Origin: Drosophila miranda
Taxonomy: Eukaryota; Arthropoda; Insecta; Diptera; Drosophilidae
Length of the DNA stretch: 64,000 bases
Direction: 5' to 3'
NCBI RefSeq assembly: GCF_003369915.1
Contig: NW_022881614.1
Location: forward strand, 19,198,336-19,262,335
Shown here piece after piece: positions 21,585 through 33,012 of this stretch. The notes under the pieces were generated by a model. The model did not search any database and was not told the origin of the DNA. It worked only from the letters and a program-made list of their open reading frames with translations. Every line of letters begins with the position of its first letter. The stretch's first letter is position 1. The translations under genes and the position numbers were made by a program.

Positions 21585-22270
21585 CTTTGCCACCAGTAAA
21601 ATGTTCTGTGCTATGGGCGCAGGATGCTGTTGTGTGGTGGGTGTGCGTCGAGTGGAAATAAAAAGGTGAACGATTTAATAACGCTATTAGCAGATTTTAC
21701 ATGTTTTTTTTTTTTCGAATGGGTGGAGTCCAGTGTGACCGCGAACGTAACGATAAAATATTCTGTCCGACCCTCACAAATATACCAAAATATACCGTAA
21801 ATATACTGAAGAATTCAAGTTCTATATTCCTCAATTTGTGTACTCCGTGGAATATTACTAGCTGTATAGAACATTTAGCCATACCCACATAATTTTATAC
21901 GATTTATGAATAAATTTTCTACTTGATTGGCTTAATTAAAATAATTGATTTTATTGGATTTCTATATAACGTTGAAAATGAAATTAATAGATTGATGAAA
22001 TTGACAAAATGAAATAACATTATATACCGTAAATATACCGTCGGTTCAATTTTGACCTCAAAAATACCAGAAATATTTCCGTCGATAGTATCGATGGCCG
22101 AACTGCTTTCTTCTTCAAATCGGTTAAGGCTCTCGTTTTCGCTCTATGTGGGCAGGGCTGAGGAATTTAGTTAGTCAGCATTATTCAACGGAATATCAAC
22201 ATTTAGCAATAAGAACGGTTTGATTCGCTACCGGTATATTTTGGTATATTTTATATATATTGGTATATTT
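21585..22270. promoter_or_regulatory. Shared upstream region between the adaptor gene and geminin
   Basis: The two genes diverge here. CAGTGTGACCG at 21731-21741 (Motif 1) lies about 150 bp from the adaptor ATG. A dispersed R3 repeat occupies about 21780-22000 (CCGTGGAATATTACTAGCTG, CATACCCACATAATTTTATA). TATACC-type repeats occur around 22020-22060 and 22230-22270. No other gene is seen. Confidence 0.5.
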
Positions 22271-22278
22271 TATCGATA
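22271..22278. promoter_or_regulatory. DRE (DREF-binding element) upstream of geminin
   Basis: A perfect palindrome TATCGATA sits 130 bp before the geminin ATG. DREF binds this octamer in promoters of Drosophila replication genes, which fits the job of geminin. Confidence 0.7.
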
Positions 22279-22407
22279 AGTCCGATATCAACTGTTCAGC
22301 ATTTTTGGCGGCAATTTTGTGGAAAAAATTAATGCGTAAACAAAACGGCGAGCAAATAACACGTTCGCTTAACCATTGATAAATACGAATAACGAACAGC
22401 ATTGAAG

Positions 22408-22977
22408 ATGTCTACGGGAGCTGCAAGAGTCTACATCCAAGTCGAAAGCGAGGCCGAGCAGCAGGAGCATCTGAAGCAACAACGCAAGACACTGAAGCCG
22501 CTGCACGGCAACGTCAACGAAAAGGAGAATCTGTCGGGACGCGCCTCCATCGTGGATCAACTGAGTCGCTTGAAGGCCGGCGTCCCAATTACGCCCAGTA
22601 CCAAATACGGCAAACGCAAGTGCGTGGACACGGCAACAGCTGCAACATCGACTAAGGATGCTAATACACAAACTGAGGCTCAGGAGGAGCCGCAAAACGA
22701 CGCCGACAAACCCATCACAGCAGACGATCTCACCAGTGAGTGTGAGCCCGGGGAGAACTATTACAAATTGTTGGCTGAACAGCGGCGGGTTGCCTTGGAG
22801 GACTCGCTGACAGAGAACCGACATCTGCATGAACGCATCGAGGGGCTGGAGGAGGAAATGGATACGATGCGGCAGGAACTAGACGAGGCAAAGAATCTGG
22901 TGGAGGTGCTCAAGGAAATCTGTGACGAGGACACCAGCGAGGTGGAGGAGGACGAGACTGAAGCCGCTCAGAACTAA
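22408..22977 (+). CDS. geminin: Geminin, DNA replication licensing inhibitor, copy 1
   Basis: A single-exon frame of 189 codons from the ATG at 22408. Geminin binds Cdt1 and blocks re-licensing of origins until it is degraded by the APC/C. Visible here are a destruction box RKTLKPLHGN (residues 26-35), a KEN box (39-41), and the central coiled coil YYKLLAEQRRVALEDSLTEN through EEMDTMRQELDEAKNLVEVL at about residues 115-170. The C-terminus is acidic (DEDTSEVEEDETE). The length matches the fly protein. AATAAA is at 23158-23163. The frame is fully intact, in contrast to Dpit47 and the zinc-finger gene of the same unit. Confidence 0.93.
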   Translation: MSTGAARVYIQVESEAEQQEHLKQQRKTLKPLHGNVNEKENLSGRASIVDQLSRLKAGVPITPSTKYGKRKCVDTATAATSTKDANTQTEAQEEPQNDADKPITADDLTSECEPGENYYKLLAEQRRVALEDSLTENRHLHERIEGLEEEMDTMRQELDEAKNLVEVLKEICDEDTSEVEEDETEAAQN

Positions 22978-23267
22978 TTGCCTGCCCATGCTGCTACCAT
23001 GTGCACATGATTTGTTTATTTAAAATTATACAATTAGTTGTAGTTAACGAATTCCTTCATTTTATAATTTACCCATGTATGTTCCCTAACCCAACGGACT
23101 GGTCTCAGTGAAAGCCAGCAATATATTTACCTGTTAATTGCCAGTTATGATGTTCCCAATAAAACGTATTTCCTAATCTGTTGATTGTAACAATTGCCAA
23201 ATAAATGAATAGTTTTAAGGTTTATTCAATAGGAAAATACATATACATGGAGTAAACCTATGTGCTC

Positions 23268-25142
23268 CTATTTCAGCCAATCACTGATGATTTCCTCGCT
23301 GTCGAAGTTATCCACATGGAACTGAGAGGGGAGATAAGTTGCTAATGATTGGGCAATTACATTTTGACACAGCTGTACTTACTACAACAGCCTCCTGGTA
23401 GGTGGGCACGCTACCACTGACGTCCACATCGTTTACCGCAGCATTCCTGTAAGCAGCATCCGCCTCTGCTGCTGCTTTGCGTATGGCTGCCTCAGAGTCG
23501 TTCGCCTCGGCCACATGAGACTCCTTAATGGACGGTGGCTTATTCTTCTGTGCATGAGCACCCTCTACCTTGCCGTGGGCTGATTTTAAGTGCTGGCGCA
23601 GCGCATAAATACGCGAGTACTCCGCCCCGCATTCACTACACGAGAATTTTCCACCAGCAAGCACCTTGACAGGGTCTTTCTTTTCAGACGAAACAATCAC
23701 CAGGGTAATTTTGCTGGCTGGATCATTCTTGTGGGTTTTCATGTGATTGTTGACTGCGTATAGCGAGGAAAAGGGACGGTTGCAAACTTCACACTCGAAA
23801 GGCTTGGTGTGCGAATTCTTATGAGCGTTCAGCTGCACCGATGTGCGGAAGGACTTTGAGCACATATCACAGGAAAACTGGCGCTCCGCGTCATGGATGT
23901 GGAGGTGATGTGCGTAATTTGACTGCAATTTAAAGCTACATGGAAAGGATAATTATTATTTATGATTTTTATTGTATTCTGTTGACTCACCGCTTGTTGC
24001 AGACAATGCACACGTAGGGACGAATGTCTGTGTGGGAGCGCAAATGCAGGGTGAGGGAGTATGAGACACGAAACCTTTTGCCACACGCCTCGCAGGCGTA
24101 GGGCTTCTCTCCTGTGTGAACACGTTCGTGTTTGACCTTTTCGAATGGGCGATAGAATACCTTGCCGCAGTACTGGCATGGAAATTCCGGTCTACTTATG
24201 TCGACGGGATCTTTTTTTGACAATGAAGTAGAAGGCTCCGCTTGTTTCTTCTCATGCATCTTCAAATGCATCCGGTAGTTGGTGGAGTTTTCGAACTGGC
24301 GATTGCAAGTGCCGCACACGAACTTGCTCGGGGCTTCCGTATGCATCTTCTGGTGAACCGTCTTGAGGCCGTAATCAAATCTGAAAGATGATGGCACTGT
24401 AAGGAGGGCAGCCGTTTTTGGCTTATCTGAGCACCTACTCTCTTTGACAGATCTCGCAGAAAAACAAATCCAGTCCGCTATATTCCTGAAGGGCGCCCAC
24501 AGGAAGGGCATCCTGAATTCGTTTGAGCTTGGGCTCGTCGTGTATGCGCATATGGAACTTGAGACTCTTTTGCGTGTTGAAAACGGTATTACAAATTTTG
24601 CAATTAAATTTTGGGCAATCTCCGTCGGCAGTTGCTCTTGCAACTTTGCGTCGGGTGGGCTACCTGGGCATGCTCGCATTTTGGCTGGCTACATTGCCCG
24701 CCCCTTCTGGTGGGCACACATGGTTTTCGGCACTGCTGTGGCTCTCGTATATAATGTGGCAATCAAAGCAAAAGTAACGTTCCGACTCTGCATCGACCTG
24801 CTGTGGGTCATCTATCACGTCCCAAAGCGGCACATCTGCTTTCACTATTTCCTCTTCCTCAACCAAATTAGTCTCCTCAGTTCCTTTTGTTTGGAATTCA
24901 TCCCTGCCGATGCCGCTGAGGCAGGAGCCACTATGATGGTCCTCCTCGTATGCCTCTTCGTTCTCGTACACATTTCCACAAAAATTGCAATATAATACGC
25001 ACTCCTGGGAAGGCATGTTGTCGTCCACGTGCCTGGTAGTATCGGTAGATGGGTCCCCACGTTCGATGGAGGCTGAATGGGAGGAGAATTTCACTGTACT
25101 GTGAGTGCCATCAATCTCTGGCAGTTTATACTCACACGACAT
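23268..25142 (-). pseudogene. C2H2 zinc-finger gene, copy 1, with premature stop
   Basis: The exons I infer are 25142-24439, 24380-23991, 23935-23383 and 23321-23268, with introns of 58, 55 and 61 nt bounded by GT/AG. This gives 566 codons. The first exon encodes an acidic N-terminal region with two Cys-rich pairs (CNFCGNVYENEEAYEEDH, CFDCHIIYESHSSAENHVC). About nine C2H2 fingers follow, with partial TGEKP-type linkers (VHTGEKPYACEACGKRF). The protein is presumably a nuclear DNA-binding factor. A TAG at 24662-24660 (codon 161) replaces the Gln codon CAG of copy 2, removing all canonical fingers. TTTATT at 23221 is a minus-strand polyadenylation signal. I do not recognise the specific gene. 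Confidence 0.85.
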
Positions 25143-26496
25143 AGCATTACTTGCGCGCAATTAGTTTATTTACTAAAAATTAAACATCTAGTTTACCTAG
25201 TGGACCTATCGACCTATCGTTTTATGTCCACGATCAGAAATCATATTCCTCGATTTTGATATTCGATTTGATATTACTCGCTAGCTAGGACCCTCAGCGC
25301 TGAACACATAATTTTATACGGTTGATGAATCAATTTTCTACTTAACTGGCTTATTTTTAATACTTGCTTTTATTGGATTTTGCTTAAAAAAAGGTTTTAG
25401 CGAAAAAGGTCAAACAAATGAAACGTTAGACGTAAGAGAAAAATCGTTCCAATTGTTCAATTTCTTTATTCCGTTGAATAATGCTGCCTAACTAAAACCA
25501 TTAGCTCTGCCCACATAATTTTAGGCCATTAATGAATACATTTTCTACCTGATTGACTACTTTTAAGTACTCTCTTTTATTGTATAGTGTAGAAAACAAG
25601 GTTTAAGCAAAAAAGGTCAACAAAAAAAGTTAGTGTGAAATGTCACGTCAACCTGAGTGTGGGCACAGGTATACCCTATTTCGTTGATATATATGAAGAA
25701 ACTGTTTTTCCAAGCTGTTATGTTTGGGACATATTAATGCATATGATTAGAGTCTTGTAAATATATCTCGATCCCGATACCCATTCTTGGTTTCTGTAAG
25801 AAGACCAAAACCTTCAACATATCGTTGAAATACCTTTAAATCAGAAACTGACTAGTTTTGGCCTTTATTGGTGCATTAGATGACAAATATTTTCTCAGTT
25901 CTATAACATCCATTTCCCAGGGTATGCAAAATGTTGCTCAATCCGCGCAATGCTGTGGAACAATGCTGCTCGATTTCACGGCACATGAGTCTGGCCCATA
26001 CAAATTAAATGTTGCCAGCAACATAACACGTAATAAAACGTAAGTGAGTGTGGAATGTAAGGGACATTGTTGAGGGGAAAAAGGACATTGTGGCGAGGAA
26101 AAATCCAAAAAAAGTCCCACCAAACTTGAGCGCCAAATCCAATTGAGATGGCAGTGCTTCGATAAATCGCGACAGCGATTGATATCGATGATAAATTGAA
26201 ATCGATGCTGTTATTGATTATTTTAACATTTTTTAAATATACCGAAAAATACCAAAAAAAAACCGAAAAATACTTGAAAATATTCTTCGTTTTTGATCTT
26301 CCGTGGAATATTACTAGCAAGATTGATCTCTCAGCCCTGCCCACATAATTTTATACGATTGATGAATCAATTTTCTACTTGATTGACTTGATAACGTTGA
26401 AAATTGACCAAATATACCATGATATACCGATATACCGTAAATATACCGTCGGTTAAATTTTTACCTCACATGTTACATGATTACTACATGAAATCA
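25143..26496. other. Upstream region of the zinc-finger gene with several R3 repeats
   Basis: No convincing gene. R3-type repeats occur at about 25240-25430, 25480-25650 and 26270-26420, sharing CTCGATTTTGATATTC, CCCACATAATTTTATACG, GCGAAAAAGGTCAA and ATATTACT. DRE-like sequences lie near 26185 (TGATATCGATGATAAA). Short open frames here have no recognisable motifs. Confidence 0.5.
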
Positions 26497-27272
26497 CTAA
26501 CCATACAGTATATAGATGTGTCAGTTCATACAACGAAAGCGTCACACACTGGCTAGCGCGTTCAGTACCCCAGAGTGACGTCATCATGAGAAAGAGAGAA
26601 CGCAGAGAGAACATCTTTGCATGTGTGGGTACACACGCAATATATTTCGACAAAAATATGTGATTGTATGCTTTTTCAGATTTTTTGAACTCTCTCAGGT
26701 CTGGTTCTGTTTTGCCACCAGCATGTTTTAGTGTATGGAGGCACATGCATTCTCACGTACTTTGCGTGTGTGTGTTTAGTATTGCTGGCCGCTAGAACTG
26801 AAATTTGAGTTTGGTTCTTGTTTTGGGTCTTTTGATGAACTGACCTACCGCCACAAAATAAATGAGGAATGGGCAGAGGGTGGGGGTATGGTACACTAGG
26901 GCGCGGGAAATGAAATAAGAGCTGTTATTTGTTTGATTTATACCACAAAATATAAAATATTACAATAATATAATTACACATTTATTTCCTTATTTTGAGC
27001 TGGTTGATTATAAATTATAAAAATTATGTAAGCGCCGTCGGTTCTCGACTTTTTTGTTTATTATAACTAAAACAATGATGTATCTAAATATACAATATAA
27101 GAAAAAATATATATGTATATGTATACTAAAATAAATATGCATAAATATAAATGGAATTGGTTTTACATATATGTATTTCAAATAAACTGTCAATCGCGAG
27201 CTTTCCGACGGGAATGTGGAAAGAAAAAATTTAGATGCCGGTCGCACCTTGAATACTCTCCTGGATAATTAT
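26497..27272 (+). repeat. Repeat R1 plus AT-rich tail (right border of gene block, unit 1)
   Basis: A forward copy of R1 starting CACTAACCATACAGTATATAG and ending CTCTCCTGGATAATTATT. It runs directly into the P-like remnant, giving the uninterrupted version of the junction that carries a DINE-1 in unit 2. Confidence 0.75.
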
Positions 27273-28658
27273 TCTAATATAAAATCTGTGTTTTCATAAT
27301 AAGAGGCCTATTTGAAAACTGTAAATACGTTTTAAGCTATACTGTAACTGCAAACGGTATAAAATACGATGCTCTTTTAACTTAAGTGACAGCTAATATT
27401 GAACAAGCACAAGCCTTAGGGCTTAATGTACGAGCAGCTATTTGCGACCAGGGCTCAAATAATATAGCTGTTTTCAGAAGACTGGGAGTCGACATTAAGA
27501 ACCCCAGCTTTAAAGTTCAAGATAAAGAAATATTTGCGATTTACAATGTTCCACATTTGATTAAATCGCTAAGGAACATTGTCCGAAATAGAAATCTTTA
27601 TACCCCTGATGGCGTTGTTTCATGGAAAATAGTCGAAGAACTGTATGAAATCGATTCCAGAAATTCAACGCGACTCTGCCCGAAATGAACAACAAAGCAT
27701 ATATATCCAAATAGCTTTGAAAAAATGAAGGTCAAATATGCCACTCAAGTGTTTAGCCATAGTGTGGCCGCTGCTCTTCGAACAATGATTAGTTCTGGAG
27801 GCTTCTTAAAGTGCAAAGAAAATGCAGAAGCGACGGCTACATTTATTGAAAAAATTAATAGATTATTCGACTGTCTAAATAGTCATGTCCTCTACGATAA
27901 AAACCCATTTAGGAGTGCACTGCAAGACAAAAATCTTGTCAATGAGACCCTGTTGGATATGCGAAAGTATTTTGAAGAATTTAGATATCCACAGGAAGTC
28001 TACTGCATAAAGGGTATGATTTTAACAATCAACTCCATACTTTCATTGGCCCAAAATGTTTGGAGTCAAAGTGCTGAAGTTTTTTATATTGCTACATCCA
28101 AATTAAACCAAGACCCATTAGAAAATTTATTTTATTTAATCAGATCTCGCGGTGTTACCAACAATAATCCAACTATGTATGAATTTAATGTAATTATTAG
28201 TAAAATTCTTTCTATGAAACTGGAACTGTTCGCCCGATGAAGATACGATGTTAATTAACATTATAAAAGATAATGTGTCAAGTGAGTCGCCATCAGAGTC
28301 TAAAACTTTTGATGACGATATCTTGATTTCCACTAACGAAGATGCAGAGTTAGAACTTTCGATAGAAGCAACAGATTTAAGTATCCAAGCCGCATTTAAT
28401 GAGAATGCATTAAGATATTATGCAGGGTATTTATTGCATAAGCTGCTGAAAAAGTATGACTGCAATAAATGCTCTGAACTTTTAAAATCGTCCGATGAGG
28501 TCCGATGTTCTTCCGAGTATTTAATACTCAATAAAAATTTTGGCTATGTCAGCAGTAGTTTGAAACTTAAAGCTCCTTCTGAAGATTTTTTACATTAGTT
28601 AAAATTTATTTTGATATTTAATCTGCATTTCGAGACAAAGTCTCACAAATTCAATATA
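27273..28658 (+). pseudogene. P-superfamily transposase remnant, copy 2
   Basis: The same blocks as copy 1, plus strand. Lesions: TAA where copy 1 has AAA just before GTG ACA GCT (near 27383), the shared TGA after LCPK (near 27686), and the 29-bp deletion near 28220 that shifts the frame. The remnant ends in a palindromic GAGACAAAGTCTC at about 28632 and abuts the next DINE-1 head. Confidence 0.8.
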
Positions 28659-29026
28659 AAACGAGGGAGAACGTTGTGAGTTGCTGCGGACACCGCAACT
28701 CTACAGTTATACCCGATACTTAGTCAGTATGGCTCTCCTCCGGCAGACGCCGCTAATATTGAACGACACGACAAAGAGTGCGTGCGAGAGAGACAGAAAA
28801 TCAGTCTGAGCGTGACGTCGGGCGCTGCGTAGCCAGTGCAAATTGATTTGTTTCTTTTGGCTATAAAAATGATCCGATCTGATCCAGATTCAGCAATCTG
28901 ATAGATATGGTCGTTATCTCTGATTCTGCGTTTTTAGTTTTCTCGAATGTGCAATATTGTGGATGCAAAAGATTTTCGTCCTTTGTGTGGGCGGAAGAAG
29001 GTGGGGCGAAATTTTGAGATACACGT
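28659..29026 (+). mobile_element. DINE-1 (unit 2), part left of solo LTR
   Basis: Head ACGAGGGAGAACGTTGTGAG to GATACACGT. This is the unit 2 counterpart of 11127-11493. Confidence 0.85.
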
Positions 29027-29398
29027 TGTGGAGATAATGTTTTTTATCCCCAATCGGCCGACTAATTATTTCGAATTAAATAAAACTCGGCGCAGAAATA
29101 AAATTACGATATGTTCTTTAATGCGTGACATCCAAATTGCAAGTGTGGCTTGCCTGCCCTTTGCATTGCCGCTCCGATCGCTAAGCGCAGCTTCGCTCGG
29201 CCGACGTCGGTAGGCAGACGCAAAGCGGAGATAGCGAAGAGCGAGCTGGCAGAGAGCGTTTAGCAGGGCAAGCAAGCGCAAAGCTTTAACAAACAAATGA
29301 GTGACATAGACATAAGTAACAAACAAAATAAGCGGCTGAGGGCCAAGAATTAGGTGCTATTTGGCAAGCAGCTAATCGGCTGGGTTCTGCTCCGAACA
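29027..29398. mobile_element. Solo LTR of the TRAM-like element
   Basis: 372 bp, from TGTGGAGATAATG to CTCCGAACA, flanked by CACGT on both sides (29022-29026 and 29399-29403). It sits at exactly the same base of DINE-1 as the complete TRAM in unit 1, so it arose by LTR-LTR recombination from that insertion. Confidence 0.92.
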
Positions 29399-30129
29399 CA
29401 CGTTTTATAGTAAGATCTAACAGGAGTGCGGATACAAAATTTGGTTACTCTAGCCTTAACAGTCTCTGAGATTTTTGAATATCCCCAGATTTTCGTCTTT
29501 TGCGGGGGCGGAAGGGGTTGTGGCGAAATTTTGAAACAAACTCGTCTCGGTCCGATATGTTAGGAGTGTGGATACCAAATTTGGTTGCTCTAGCTTTTAT
29601 AGTCTCTGAGATCTAGGCGCTAATGTTTTACTCTAAGCAAAGCCGCCTATGCTACGTGTGTGTTAGAGAGAGACAGGGCGAGAAAAAATGAAATTGTTTT
29701 CTTGATGCTGGCTATAGTAATAATACGATCCAATTCAGATTCCGCAGTCTTAAAGATATGGTCATTCTCTACAATTCTACGTTTTTGGTTTTCTCATATC
29801 TTTAAAATTGTGGATGCCACAGATTTTCGTTCTTTGTGGGGGCGGAAGTGGGCGGGGCGAAGGTTTGAAATATTTTTGTAGCAGTGAAATATCACAGAAG
29901 TCTGGATCCAAAACATCGTTGCTCTAGCTCTTATAGTCTTTGAGCACTAGGCGCTGAAGGGGACGGACAGACGGACGGACGGACGGACGGACAGACAGAC
30001 AGGGCTCAATCGACTCGGCTATTGATGCTGATCAAGAATATATATACTTTATGGGGTCGGAAACGATTCCTTCTAGATGTTACACACATCCACTTTTACC
30101 ACAAATCTAATATCCCCCAATTATCATTT
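29399..30129 (+). mobile_element. DINE-1 (unit 2), part right of solo LTR, subtype A
   Basis: Counterpart of 14925-15666 with a shorter GGAC microsatellite (about 29966-29998). It loses its terminal hairpin at CAATTATCATTTTTATT. Confidence 0.85.
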
Positions 30130-30645
30130 TTATTATAATTTATAATCAACCTGCTTAAGATAAGGAAATAAATGTTTAATTAAAGCCGACGGCGTTTGCA
30201 TAATTTTTATAATTTATAATCAACCTGTTCAAAATAAGGAAATAAATGTGTACCATACCCCCACCCCTGCCCATTCTTTATTTATTTTGTGGCGGTAGGT
30301 CAGTTCATCAAAAGACCCAAAACAAGAACCAAACTCAAATTTCAGTTCTAGCGGCCAGCAATACTAAACACACACACGCAAAGTACGTGAGAATGCATGT
30401 GCCTCCATACACTAAAACATGCTGGTGGCAAAACAGAACCAGACCTGAGAGAGTTCAAAAAATCTGAAAAAGCATACAATCACATATTTTTGTCGAAATA
30501 TATTGCGTGTGTACCCACACATGCAAAGATGTTCTCTCTGCGTTCTCTCTCTCATGATGACGTGGGGTACTGAACGCGCTAGCCAGTGTGTGACGCTTTT
30601 GTTGTATGAACTGGCACATCTATATACTGTATGGTTAGTGGCCTC
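30130..30645 (-). repeat. Repeat R1, inverted (left border of gene block, unit 2)
   Basis: Matches 15667-16165 with an extra CGACGGCGTTTG near 30188, which is also present in other R1 copies and so is likely ancestral. Confidence 0.75.
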
Positions 30646-31296
30646 GCCCACATAAATTTATCCGATTAATGAATCAATTGTCTGCTTTAATGGCTTGTTT
30701 TAAATACTTGACTTGTTTTCCTGCTGCGGCGATTGCTTTGATTGTTTTTGTCTCAATTTTGGTTCAACAAAATACTGATGAAAAACCGAACTTAGCCCAC
30801 TTAAGCCCACTATCTTTCAATAGTTCAACGACTTGAGGTAAATGGCGGAAAATAATTGTGTTTGTAAGTTATTCTCGTAGATCCGTCCTATCCTTCCTAT
30901 TTAGTTTTCATTAGTTTCGGTGGAATATTGAAATACCCCCTTGGACTACAATGGGTTAATCATTATCCGTCTAGGTTTGGAAACCGAATTCCTCGATTTT
31001 GATATTCCGTGGAATATTACTGGCTATAAAGAACATTTAGCCACGCCTACAGTTGCTTTTATTGGACTTTGCCTAGAAAACGGTTTTAGCGAAAAAGGTC
31101 AACCACAATTCCACTAAATGAATGTTTGTACATGGTAACTACATTCTAACTACACAGTTGCTACATATGAAATACATTTGTATGTAATCGAAGGCGACAC
31201 TGTCAGTGTGACCGCGGATTAATTGATAAAATATACGGCATCTGGCCACACAACGTTCAGCATGTGCGATTCCTTTGTTTTTGTTTTTTTTGAGCT
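30646..31296 (+). promoter_or_regulatory. Upstream region of Dpit47 copy 2
   Basis: Nearly identical to 16166-16817. Motif 1 (CAGTGTGACCG) is at 31204-31214. Confidence 0.55.
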
Positions 31297-32543
31297 ATGG
31301 ATGAGCTGGATGCCCAAAAAACTTGGACGGATGAGGAACGTCTGGAGCTGGCTACCAAGCTAGCTGCCGAGCTGGATGCCTTCATCGATTGTCTGGAGAA
31401 AAAGCGGTATGAGGAGGGCTGGCCCGAGGATCGATGGCAGGAGGAAATGGACAAGCACCCGTTCTTCATGAAGAAGGCGCCACAACCTGGCGATGATGTC
31501 CATCCCATGTTCGAGGGCCTGCAGAAGCTCAAGTACGATCCCGAGGAGAATACACGCGACGAGCTTGCTTTCAATTACAAAGAAGACGGAAATTTCTATA
31601 TGAAGCACCAGAAATTCCGCATGGCCGTGTACAGCTTCACCGAGGGCATCAAGTCGAAGTCTGACAACCCCGATGTATTGGCCGTACTGTATAATAATCG
31701 CTCAGCGGCCCACTATTTCATCAAGAACTACAAATCCTCCTTGAGCGATGCTCAACGAGCCTTATTCTTTAAGCCGGACTACACAAAGGCCCGCTGGAAG
31801 GCAGTCCAATGTGCTTATGAACTGGATAAGTTTGATGTGTGCACGCAGATGTGCGAGGAACTGCTGGAGGTGGATATCGACCACAAGGAGGCTAAGGAGC
31901 TGCTGCACTAGAACAAGATGAAGAAGGTGACTGCGATGATAATTCCCGATGTTCGCCATATAAGCTCTGGTTTTTCTTTCAGCTGGAAACGGAACGCAAT
32001 CAGCGGAAAGAGGCTGCCGAGTCCAAGCGTCGTCTGACCCGACTCCAAAAGCTTCGGGACGCCATTGAGCAGCGTGCCATCAAATTCGACGATCAAAAGG
32101 TAGGAAAAAAGGCCAACATTACCGAGGAGTTGCTGCGTCCCAAGTTCCTGCCACTAGAGGACCACCCAGTGCACCTCGACGACGATGGCAGGACTCTAAT
32201 CTGGCCTGCGGCCTTCTCCTATCCAGAGTTCCTCTTCAGCGATTTTCAGCAGCAGCTGCCGGAGACCGCCACCATGATGGATTGCCTTACGACGCTATTT
32301 GCCGAGCCACTGCCCTGCGACAAGTCGCATAACTACCGAATGGGAAATGTGAATGTGTACTACGAGAACCGCAAAGCGGCCTGTGTCCACAAGGGGGAAC
32401 CCGAGAGATCGCTAAGCGAAATTATCAATAAGAAGGGCATTTTTGTCTCTGGAGGAGCAATGCTCTTCTATGTGGTACCGAAGGATACGCGGGTTGAGCA
32501 GGAGTTTTTAAATGAGCAACGACGGCCAATGGTCTACAGTTGA
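31297..32543 (+). pseudogene. Dpit47: Dpit47 pseudogene copy 2
   Basis: Exons 31297-31926 and 31983-32543 would give 396 residues, the same as I recall for fly Dpit47, but the TAG at 31909-31911 (codon 205) is shared with copy 1. Exon 2 is otherwise in frame to the end (REQRRPMVYS-type C-terminus, here NEQRRPMVYS). It keeps SDAQRAL and CEELLE where copy 1 has V for A and V for E, and has DDGRTL where copy 1 keeps DDGSTL. This copy is therefore less decayed. Confidence 0.92.
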
Positions 32544-33012
32544 CGCTATGACGAAATAAAGTGTTCCACTGTTCCATTACACAACTATTTTGCTCTCCCT
32601 ACTCTGACTCGAGCCAGATTCCATTAAAATGTTTTTTTCGGTTGCAGCAAATACTTTTTATTAAGCTTACATCTTAGTCACGGTACAATTGAGCGTTGGT
32701 GGGGCTATATAAGCATTTATTAAATAGGACTAACCAGTTTTTGATATGTTATGCGAAGCCAAAAAGCGTAGTCCCAGCCACACACCGCCCCCAAATATCT
32801 GGGAAGGCGCGAGCCGAGTGTAATATTACATTATATAATTAGGTTAGAATATGTATGTATAAATCGTAGAGTAGACAATCAATTCACAACAGTAATACTA
32901 GGAGCACTCCTTAAATGGAACTGGATATGATTCGTTAGAGTACTTATGACAAAGCTGGATCAACATATAAGGCTATACTATATAGACTAAGTGCAACGTT
33001 GGAAAGCGTATT

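Larger units (their letters stand above)
11127..28658. repeat. Large tandem duplication, unit 1
   Basis: Contains DINE-1 with full TRAM, R1 inverted, Dpit47, the inverted-repeat element, the adaptor gene, geminin, the zinc-finger gene, R1 and P-like copy 2. Corresponding features recur in unit 2 at +14,477 to +14,479. Confidence 0.95.

Noticed and set aside
22369-22830. 153-codon minus frame opposite geminin
   Set aside because: The Leu/Cys-rich translation is the antisense of Glu/Lys/Gln codons of the geminin coiled coil.
24444-24995. 183-codon plus-strand frame opposite the zinc-finger exon
   Set aside because: Its hydrophobic look follows from the reverse complement of acidic and Cys/His codons; the minus strand has real zinc-finger motifs and splice sites.
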